Source: Accumulibacter sp. (GTDB taxonomy: Bacteria > Pseudomonadota > Gammaproteobacteria > Burkholderiales > Rhodocyclaceae). Taken from it: a stretch of DNA of 11,894 nt. The DNA is taken from positions 1 through 11,894 of the forward strand of contig JAITAJ010000097.1 of the NCBI GenBank assembly GCA_031284185.1. Reading direction: 5' to 3'. This document shows positions 6,622 to 11,894 of this stretch, piece by piece. The notes under the pieces were generated by a model. It saw nothing but the letters and a program-made list of their open reading frames with translations. It was not told the DNA's origin and ran no database searches. Numbering within the stretch: position 1 is the first letter of the stretch; every line of letters starts with the position of its first letter. The position numbers were made by a program, and so were the translations under genes.

Positions 6622-6662
6622 AAAAAACAAAAAACCCAGCCGATCATGCAGAGCGGACTGGG
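6622..6662 (-). terminator. Riboswitch-associated intrinsic terminator before metX
   Basis: On the minus strand CCCAG, a bulged T and CCG pair with CGG and CTGGG around an 11-base loop. Two runs of six T separated by a single G follow directly. It lies between the SAM-II aptamer and the metX start, so it is likely the expression platform that stops transcription when SAM is bound. A competing antiterminator fold was not worked out. Confidence 0.85.
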
Positions 6663-6669
6663 CGCGCCG

Positions 6670-6720
6670 CTTTAGCCGTATTTGTCTGGCGCCCGCAAGC
6701 TGATCGTTCAAATCGGCGCG
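6670..6720 (-). ncRNA. SAM-II riboswitch aptamer upstream of metX
   Basis: Minus-strand RNA: P1 5' arm GCGCC (6715-6719), then GAUUUGA, a CUUGC element, the P1 3' arm GGCGC (6689-6693), then ACAAAUACGGCUAAAG. The order and wording (GAUUUGA, then CUUGC, P1 closing, CAAAU, and GCUAAA at 6671-6676) match the known SAM-II (metA motif) class, including the H-type pseudoknot 3' element. It starts right at the predicted transcription start and is followed by an intrinsic terminator and metX, a classic SAM-II target. High SAM is expected to reduce expression of metX-metW-ampG. Confidence 0.9.
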
Positions 6721-6727
6721 TCGGCGC

Positions 6728-6756
6728 AAGGTAGCGCCGGGAATGGCAAATGTCAA
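6728..6756 (-). promoter_or_regulatory. Sigma70-type promoter of metX-metW-ampG
   Basis: The minus strand has a consensus -35 TTGACA (6751-6756), a 17-bp spacer and a -10 TACCTT (6728-6733). The expected start near 6721-6722 falls on the first bases before the riboswitch P1 stem, which strongly supports the assignment. The -35 box is only about 3 bp from repeat unit D. Confidence 0.85.
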
Positions 6757-6758
6757 AT

Positions 6759-6843
6759 CAGAGGACGGAAGACAGGCCAGCTTGCGGCGCTTCGCGCCGC
6801 GCACTCATCTGTCTTCCGTCCTCTCGAATGGCCGTCCCCTGAA
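6759..6843. repeat. Repeat unit D: nested inverted repeat
   Basis: Outer arms of 16 bp are perfectly complementary: AGAGGACGGAAGACAG (6760-6775) and its complement (6809-6824). A second stem, GCGGCGC-TTC-GCGCCGC (6784-6800), sits inside. After the right arm comes CCGTCCCCTGAA (6832-6843), shared exactly with unit C. It is the best-preserved single copy of the family in the window. The right arm encodes the end of the minus-strand gene at 6805-7548, and the left arm borders the metX promoter. It could act as a factor-independent stop or RNA-stabilising hairpin, although there is no T-run. Confidence 0.9.
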
Positions 6844-7548
6844 ACCCACCTTCTCCAGCAGCATCCGGACGGCCTCGTCCGGATCGCTTTCCTCGGTCAC
6901 GAAGGGCCTGATGCCGCCGCGCTGCAAGCGCTGGTAGAGAAAGGGAGTGATCGTGGCGGTGATCATCACGTGCACGTCGTCCAGCGGATGACCGTTCCCC
7001 AGAGGCGATGAGTGCAGCGTCTGTTCCGGCGTCAGTTCGCGCAGCGTCTTGTTGTCGATCGCGTTTCCGCGAATTTCGTAAACCCAGAATTTGCGGCAGC
7101 GGCCCGCGTGTTCGGTGATCGTTCTTCGGTTCTGGCTGCACACCGCGATCCTGAGCGCGTCGGCCAGCATTTTCCGGGAAATGGCCGCGTGCGCCTCGTG
7201 GTGCCCGCTCCCGCTCCCGTGCCCTTCGCCCTGCCCGCAATCGCCGGCCGAGCGTCCGGCGCCGTGATCGAACGCCTCGAATTCGGCGATCGCCTCGCCC
7301 GCGGTGCGAGCCTCCGTGCCATAGGCCAGAATCCCCCTTTCGGCCAGAGCGTCCCGGGTCGCCCTGTCGAGGCTGGCGCACAGAACGACATCGAATCGCG
7401 GCGCCTCACCCGGGTGCTCACGCAGGGCGACGTGCCGGATTTCGCGCGTATCGGTGTCGAAAAAAAGCAGGTGCTCGGCATTGGGCAGATGCGGTTCGAC
7501 ACAGGATTCGATTCCGGCGGGAAAGCGCACGGGGACGCAAAGTTTCAT
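6805..7548 (-). CDS. Protein with two FeMo-cofactor-type (NifX/NafY/NifB-C-like) domains
   Basis: The product has 247 residues. Domain 1 (about 1-92) runs from MKLCVPV through FDVVLCASLDRATRDAL to GEAIAEFEAF. Domain 2 (about 132-235) has RIAVCSQNRRTITEHAGRC followed by KFWVYEI, then HVMITATITPFLYQRL and DEAVRMLLEK. This is the layout of the dinitrogenase iron-molybdenum cofactor biosynthesis domain, an RNase H-like fold that binds metal clusters. A Gly/His/Asp-rich linker (95-121, with five His and one Cys) joins them and could bind metal. No nif genes are nearby, so a role in nitrogen fixation is not shown. The ATG at 7548 has purine-rich GAGAGAG eight bases upstream; longer starts at 7584 and 7617 are possible. 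The last residues, ERTEDR, and the TGA are encoded by repeat unit D. It lies about 150 bp after rng on the same strand, and no terminator is seen in that gap. Confidence 0.75.
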   Translation of the reverse strand: MKLCVPVRFPAGIESCVEPHLPNAEHLLFFDTDTREIRHVALREHPGEAPRFDVVLCASLDRATRDALAERGILAYGTEARTAGEAIAEFEAFDHGAGRSAGDCGQGEGHGSGSGHHEAHAAISRKMLADALRIAVCSQNRRTITEHAGRCRKFWVYEIRGNAIDNKTLRELTPEQTLHSSPLGNGHPLDDVHVMITATITPFLYQRLQRGGIRPFVTEESDPDEAVRMLLEKVGFRGRPFERTEDR

Positions 7549-7698
7549 GACGACGGCTCTCTCATGCTTCACTACGGATGTCATTTTACGCAAACGCGCC
7601 GGCGACGAATACGCCACGCGCCATCGAGCGCTTCCCCGATCGCGGCCGGCGCCACGCGGGAGGCGATCAGGAAACCGGCCCGCTCCAGCCGTATTGCC

Positions 7699-9165
7699 TC
7701 ACAGCAGGACGATGTCGTACTGCTCCTGCGTATAGCTGGGTTCCGCTTTCAGCGAGATCGGTTTTCCGATGAAGTCGGAGAGCATGGCCAGCCCCTGCGA
7801 TTCCTCGTCGAGGAAGATGTCCGTCACGGCGACGCCGGCCAGGATGCGGAACTCGCGCGCGTTGAACTGCCGGGCTTCGCGCAACAGCTCGCGGAGAATC
7901 TCGTAGCAGACGGTACGCGCGGTCTTGACTTCACCCCGGCCATTGCAGGTCGGGCATTCTTCGCACAGGATGTGCGCCAGCGATTCGCGCGTGCGTTTGC
8001 GCGTCATCTCGACCAGGCCGAGCGCCGTGAAGCCATTGACCGTCAGGCGCGTGTGGTCGCTGGCCAGCGCCTTGTTGAATTCGTCGAGCACTGCCGCCTT
8101 GTGCTCCGCGCTGTCCATGTCGATGAAATCGATGATGATGATCCCGCCGAGGTTGCGCAGACGCAACTGGCGGGCGATGGTGTGCGCGGCCTCGAGGTTG
8201 GTCTTGAACACCGTTTCGCCGAAACTGCGCACGCCGACGAAACCGCCGGTATTGACGTCGATGGTGGTCATTGCCTCGGTCTGGTCGAAAATCAGGTAGC
8301 CGCCGGATTTGAGATCCACGCGCCGGGCCAGCGCCCGCTCGATCTCCTGCTCGATGCCGTACAGATCGAACAGCGGACGCTCGCCGACGTAGTGGTTGAG
8401 CAGCGGCTGCACCGCGGGCGTGTATTCCTTGGCAAACGTCGACAGTTTCTGGAAATTCTCGCGCGAGTCGATGACGATGCGCATGGTGTTGGCATTGACG
8501 AAATCGCGCAGCACGCGCAGACCGAGCGGCAGCTCGTGGTACAGCAGGGCGGGCGGCGCGAGTTTCTTCGCTTCGGCCTGGATGTCGTACCACAGCCGGC
8601 GCAGGTATTCGATGTCGTTGGCCAGCTCCTCGTCGGTGGCGCCCTCGGCCATCGTGCGCACGATGTAGCCGCCCGGCTCGCCGCCGGGGACGAGCCGGGC
8701 GATCCGCTCGCGCAGGGCATCGCGCTCGCTCTCGTCGTCGATGCGCTGGGAGATGCCGATGTGCCTTTCCTGCGGCAGATGGACGAGCAGGCGTCCGGCC
8801 ACCGAAATCTGCGTCGAAAGCCGCGCCCCCTTGGTGCCGATGGGATCCTTGATGACCTGCGCGACGATGCTCTGACCCTCGTGCAGAATGTGCTCGATCG
8901 GGCGCGTGGTTCCGCCGGCGCCGCGCGACTCCCAGATGTCGGCGGCATGAAGGAAGGCGGTGCGCTGCAAACCGACGTCGACGAACGCGGACTGCATTCC
9001 CGGCAGGATGCGCGCGATGCGTCCGATGTAGATGTTGCCGACCAGCCCGTGGCTGACGGCGCGCTCGATGTGCAATTCCTGCACGACGCCCTGATACATG
9101 ACGGCGACGCGGGTTTCCTGCGGCGTAAAGTTGATCAGGATGTCTTCAGGGAAAGTCTCGCGCAT
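7699..9165 (-). CDS. rng: Ribonuclease G
   Basis: The product has 488 residues, like E. coli RNase G (489), without the long C-terminal scaffold of RNase E. It is an endoribonuclease that trims the 16S rRNA 5' end and turns over some mRNAs in the cytoplasm. An S1 domain lies at about 38-125 (GLVGNIYIGRIARILPGMQSAF and following). Catalytic, metal-binding aspartates are Asp303 in TIDVNTGGF and Asp346 in IIDFIDMD. The zinc-link cysteines are Cys404 and Cys407 in CPTCNGRG. These positions equal those known in the RNase E/G family. The N-terminus ILINFTPQETRVA also matches RNase G. The ATG at 9165 is the only plausible start, though its ribosome site is weak. It is divergent from trhP across 63 bp. 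Confidence 0.96.
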   Translation of the reverse strand: MRETFPEDILINFTPQETRVAVMYQGVVQELHIERAVSHGLVGNIYIGRIARILPGMQSAFVDVGLQRTAFLHAADIWESRGAGGTTRPIEHILHEGQSIVAQVIKDPIGTKGARLSTQISVAGRLLVHLPQERHIGISQRIDDESERDALRERIARLVPGGEPGGYIVRTMAEGATDEELANDIEYLRRLWYDIQAEAKKLAPPALLYHELPLGLRVLRDFVNANTMRIVIDSRENFQKLSTFAKEYTPAVQPLLNHYVGERPLFDLYGIEQEIERALARRVDLKSGGYLIFDQTEAMTTIDVNTGGFVGVRSFGETVFKTNLEAAHTIARQLRLRNLGGIIIIDFIDMDSAEHKAAVLDEFNKALASDHTRLTVNGFTALGLVEMTRKRTRESLAHILCEECPTCNGRGEVKTARTVCYEILRELLREARQFNAREFRILAGVAVTDIFLDEESQGLAMLSDFIGKPISLKAEPSYTQEQYDIVLL

Positions 9166-9189
9166 GAATGGCGGCCGGACGAAAGCAGT

Positions 9190-9215
9190 TAGAATTCACG
9201 ATTCGCCGCATTTTA
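9190..9215. promoter_or_regulatory. Possible divergent -10 elements between rng and trhP
   Basis: The 63-bp divergent gap contains TAGAAT on the plus strand (9190-9195) and TAAAAT on the minus strand (9210-9215). Either could be a -10 box for trhP or rng respectively. No consensus -35 sits at the right distance for either, so this is only a suggestion. Confidence 0.25.
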
Positions 9216-9228
9216 CCCGGAAAGCGCC

Positions 9229-10503
9229 ATGTTTCCCGCCGCCCGTTCCGTCCCCGAACTGCTCGCTCCCGCAGGCTCGCTGGCGATGCTGCGCGCCGCC
9301 TTCGCCTTCGGCGCCGATGCCGTCTACGCGGGCCAGCCGCGCTACAGTCTGCGGACGCGCAACAACGAATTCGGCCATCCGGAGCGCCTGGAGCAAGCGA
9401 TCGCCGAGACGCGCCGCCTGGGCAAAAAATTCTATCTGGTCAGTAACGCGCTGCCGCACAACGCCAAGGTACGCACCTACCTCGCCGACATGGCGCCCGT
9501 CCTCGCGCTCGGTCCCGACGCCCTGATCATGGCCGATCCGGGGCTGATCGGGCTGGCGCGCGAGCGCTGGCCGGAGATGCCGGTACATCTTTCCGTGCAG
9601 GCCAACACGGTCAATTTCGCCGCCGCGCGTTTCTGGCAAAGGCTCGGCATCGCGCGCGTCATCCTGTCGCGCGAGCTGTCGCTGGACGAGATCGCCGAAA
9701 TCCGCCAGGAATGCCCCGACGTCGAACTCGAAGTCTTCGTGCATGGCGCGCTTTGCGTGGCCCATTCGGGCCGCTGCCTGCTTTCCGGCTACTTCAACCA
9801 CCGCGATTCGAACCAGGGGACGTGTACCAACGCCTGCCGCTGGAGTTACCGGGTCCGGCCGGCGGCGCGGGACGCCGCGGGCGATGTCTGGCTGATCGAG
9901 GAAGGCGAGCGTCCGGAAGCGCCGATGCCGGTCGAGGAGGACGAGCATGGCACCTACCTCATGAATTCAAAGGACTTGCGCGCCCTGGAACACGTGCCGC
10001 GCCTGATCGGCATCGGCGTCGATTCGCTGAAGATCGAGGGGCGCACCAAATCGCCGTATTACGCGGCGCGGACGGCGCAGGTCTATCGCCGCGCCATCGA
10101 CGACGCGGCCGCCGGGCGGCCCTTCGACCCGCGTCTGCTCGGCGAACTCGAAGGGCTGGCCAACCGGGGCTATACCGATGGTTTCTACCAGCGTCACCAC
10201 GCTTCCGAAACGCAGAACTATCTGCGGGGCCATTCCGAATCCGGGCGCAGCCGCTACGTCGGCGACGTGATCGGCTGGGACGCGGTTCGCGGTCTGGCCG
10301 AAATCGAGGTCAAGAACCGTTTTGCCGTCGGCGACCGCATCGAGCTGATCCACCCCTCCGGCAATCTGGAACTGCCGGTCGAGCGCATGGAAGACGCGGA
10401 CGGCCAGCCGATGAGCGTCGCGCCGGGCAACGGTCACCGGGTGTGGATCGGCCTGCCCGGGGAACGGCCCGGCGCGTTGCTGGCGCGATTCGTTCAGCGT
10501 TGA
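9229..10503 (+). CDS. trhP: tRNA uridine-34 hydroxylation protein TrhP (peptidase U32 family)
   Basis: The product has 424 residues, somewhat shorter than E. coli TrhP (formerly YegQ). TrhP acts in prephenate-dependent, oxygen-independent formation of 5-hydroxyuridine at the tRNA wobble position. Family wording is obvious: PELLAPAGSLAMLR, GADAVYAGQPRYSLR, RNNEFGHPE, HLSVQAN, then the U32 signature EVFVHGALCVAHSGRCLLSG (168-187). Cys176, Cys183, Cys199 and Cys203 are in place as likely iron-sulfur ligands. DEHGTYLMNSKDLRA and SLKIEGRTKS follow. The C-terminal part (GDRIELIHPSG and following) is a small beta-barrel-like tail. GGAAAG lies four bases before the ATG at 9229. It is transcribed away from rng. 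Despite the family name, a protease role is not expected. Confidence 0.94.
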   Translation: MFPAARSVPELLAPAGSLAMLRAAFAFGADAVYAGQPRYSLRTRNNEFGHPERLEQAIAETRRLGKKFYLVSNALPHNAKVRTYLADMAPVLALGPDALIMADPGLIGLARERWPEMPVHLSVQANTVNFAAARFWQRLGIARVILSRELSLDEIAEIRQECPDVELEVFVHGALCVAHSGRCLLSGYFNHRDSNQGTCTNACRWSYRVRPAARDAAGDVWLIEEGERPEAPMPVEEDEHGTYLMNSKDLRALEHVPRLIGIGVDSLKIEGRTKSPYYAARTAQVYRRAIDDAAAGRPFDPRLLGELEGLANRGYTDGFYQRHHASETQNYLRGHSESGRSRYVGDVIGWDAVRGLAEIEVKNRFAVGDRIELIHPSGNLELPVERMEDADGQPMSVAPGNGHRVWIGLPGERPGALLARFVQR

Positions 10504-10765
10504 ACCGCCGCGCCTTCGGGACGTGAAAAGGCCCCGTCGATCGCCGGGAGGGCCGCGTCGATAAAAATATCGCTCATCCTCACGAAAGATCGATGAGCCG
10601 CGATAGAATCTCCGGCGCTCGGGTGGCGCGGTTGCCGGTTCGGCCTCGGACGAAACGGAGGGCGGCGCTCGCCGGAAGCTGTTTTCAATCCATCGGGGAG
10701 TCCTGGGGCGGCGAACGATCGTTTCGTTTCGATATGCGCCGAAACGGCTTCCTTCGTCAGAATCC
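10504..10765. other. Intergenic leader region with small hairpins
   Basis: The 262 bp between trhP and the glycosyltransferase-like gene carry no gene. Inverted repeats seen are CGATA-AAAA-TATCG (10559-10572), GCTCAT...ATGAGC (10572-10598), the 10-bp palindrome AACGATCGTT (10714-10723), and CGTTTCG, 8-base loop, CGAAACG (10725-10746). The last ends 19 bases before the start codon. TAGAAT at 10604-10609 may be a -10 box, but no matching -35 is seen. There is no hairpin with a T-run, so no clear trhP terminator. Confidence 0.45.
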
Positions 10766-11842
10766 ATGTCCAGACACCTGTTCGTCGATATTTCCTCACA
10801 CGGTTTCGGCCATCTGGCGCAGACGGCGCCGGTTCTCGACGCGCTGGCGCGGCGTCTCCCCGGCTTGCGGATGAGTATCCGTTCCGGCTTGCCGCCGGAA
10901 AAGATGCGCTCGCGGATCGGCGCGCCGTTTGAGTTTCTGGCCGGGCGCAGCGACTTCGGTTTCGTCATGCTCGACGCCATGCGGATCGACCGCGCCGCCT
11001 CGGGCCAGGCATATCGTGACTGGCATGCCCGCTGGGAAGAGCGCGTCGCCGGCGAAGCGGCCTTCCTTCGCGGTCTGGCGCCGGATATGGTGCTCACCGA
11101 CGTGGCCTACCTGCCGCTCTCCGGCGCGGCGCGGGCGGGCCTGCCCGCGTTGTCGATGTGCTCGCTCAACTGGGCCGATCTCTTTTCTCATTTCTTCGGC
11201 GGCGAGCCGTGGGCCGCGCCGATCCACGAGCAGATACTGGCGGCGTACCGGAGCGCCGAATGTTTCATCCGTCTGACGCCGGCGATGCCGATGCGCGATC
11301 TGCCGAATGCGCGCGCCGTGGCGCCGGTGGCGGCGCCGGGCCGCGATCGCCGCGCGGAATTGCGCGAGCGGATCGGCGCGGCGAGGGACGAACGCATCGT
11401 CCTGGTCGCCTTCGGCGGCTTCGACGAGGACCTGAACGCCGCCGCCTGGCCGGTCGCGCCGGGCGTGCGCTATCTGGTGCCGGAAAGCTGGGCGGTCGCG
11501 CGCGGCGACATGGTGGCGATGGAAGCCTTGCGCATGAATTTCACCGATCTGCTGCGTTCCGTCGATGCCGTGTTCACCAAGCCGGGCTATGGCACGTTTA
11601 CCGAGGCCGCCTGCAATGGTACGCCGGTGCTCTACATCCGCCGCGACGACTGGCCCGAACAGGATTGCCTGATCGAATGGCTCGGTGAAAACGCGCGTTG
11701 CCGGGAAATCGCCTTCACGGACGCCACGCGCGGCGGGTTCGGAGAGGAACTCGAACGGCTGTGGAGTCAGGCCGGGACCTTGCCGCCGGACTCCTCGGGC
11801 GCGGAAGAAGCCGCTCGCCTGATTGCCGCCCATCTGTCGTAA
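10766..11842 (+). CDS. GT-B-fold glycosyltransferase-like protein
   Basis: The product has 358 residues. The N-terminus LFVDISSHGFGHLAQTAPVLDAL has the SHGFGH glycine/histidine loop (11-16) seen at the start of GT-B enzymes and of the related N-terminal domain of L-arabinokinase-like proteins. In the C-terminal half VLVAFGGFDEDLN resembles the first strand and loop of the nucleotide-binding lobe. The stretch from Lys272, KPGYGTFTEAACNGTPVLYI, followed by RRDDWPEQ, is the usual donor-binding KxGyGt...EA..gGtP motif of UDP-sugar transferases. No signal peptide or membrane segment is seen. Donor and acceptor cannot be named. The start at 10766 has only a weak ribosome site, but the protein begins well there. 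It stands alone after a 262-bp leader. GT-B fold is fairly sure; actual transferase activity is inferred. Confidence 0.7.
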   Translation: MSRHLFVDISSHGFGHLAQTAPVLDALARRLPGLRMSIRSGLPPEKMRSRIGAPFEFLAGRSDFGFVMLDAMRIDRAASGQAYRDWHARWEERVAGEAAFLRGLAPDMVLTDVAYLPLSGAARAGLPALSMCSLNWADLFSHFFGGEPWAAPIHEQILAAYRSAECFIRLTPAMPMRDLPNARAVAPVAAPGRDRRAELRERIGAARDERIVLVAFGGFDEDLNAAAWPVAPGVRYLVPESWAVARGDMVAMEALRMNFTDLLRSVDAVFTKPGYGTFTEAACNGTPVLYIRRDDWPEQDCLIEWLGENARCREIAFTDATRGGFGEELERLWSQAGTLPPDSSGAEEAARLIAAHLS

Positions 11843-11885
11843 TCGGGCCGTTCGGCTTTCGGTTCCGTCAGACTCGGCGGCGCGA

Positions 11886-11890
11886 AGGAG
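11886..11890 (+). promoter_or_regulatory. Probable ribosome-binding site of the next gene
   Basis: AGGAG (followed by AGGA) sits at the very end of the window, 44 bp after the glycosyltransferase-like stop. It suggests that a further plus-strand gene starts just outside. The start codon is not visible. Confidence 0.35.
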
Positions 11891-11894
11891 AGGA

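Noticed and set aside
6609..6647. ATG at 6647 as the metX start
   Set aside because: It lies in the loop of the terminator hairpin, and the added MIGWVFCFL residues are not a MetX N-terminus.
7012..9192. 726-codon open frame on the plus strand
   Set aside because: It is antisense to rng and the FeMo-co-type gene. rng has every catalytic residue at the expected position, so this is a shadow frame.
10530..10554. Intrinsic terminator after trhP
   Set aside because: GGCCC can pair with GGGCC, but the stem is short, the loop is 15 bases and no T-run follows.
10796..11833. 345-codon minus-strand frame opposite the glycosyltransferase-like gene
   Set aside because: The Arg/His-rich peptide is without structure, while the plus strand shows GT-B motifs.

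Overview
The window is GC-rich, densely coded bacterial chromosome. Its gene content (metX-metW followed by ampG, a 488-residue RNase G, TrhP, BluB, an autotransporter-type barrel end) fits a betaproteobacterium, plausibly of the Rhodocyclales. That placement is inferred from protein character and gene order, not from a search.

Layout. The 3' end of an outer-membrane autotransporter-type gene (+) enters at the left edge. It converges on a minus-strand pair, bluB and a two-domain nitrilase-like hydrolase. The 417 bp between the convergent genes is filled by an array of degenerate 7-bp repeats (TCCTCTG type) built around GC-rich hairpins. A gene-poor stretch of about 500 bp follows bluB, with another repeat unit and three small hairpins. 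Next is the minus-strand operon metX-metW-ampG. It is preceded by a strong sigma70-type promoter, a SAM-II riboswitch and an intrinsic terminator, so methionine synthesis appears to be shut down at high SAM. Upstream lie a repeat hairpin, a protein with two FeMo-cofactor-type (NifX/NafY-like) domains, and rng. Diverging from rng on the plus strand are trhP (tRNA U34 hydroxylation) and a GT-B glycosyltransferase-like gene. The last bases look like the ribosome-binding region of a further gene.

How the genes work together. MetX acylates homoserine, MetW is its usual partner, and the riboswitch closes the loop through SAM. BluB makes 5,6-dimethylbenzimidazole, the lower ligand of vitamin B12; its hydrolase neighbour may act in the same pathway, but nothing in the sequence proves it. 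AmpG recycles muropeptides and shares the met transcript without an obvious functional link. RNase G and TrhP are RNA-processing and tRNA-modification housekeeping genes.

Most unusual feature. One dispersed repeat family (heptad arms around a GGCGC-type hairpin) occurs at least six times in the window. It supplies the last codons and the stop codon of three unrelated proteins.
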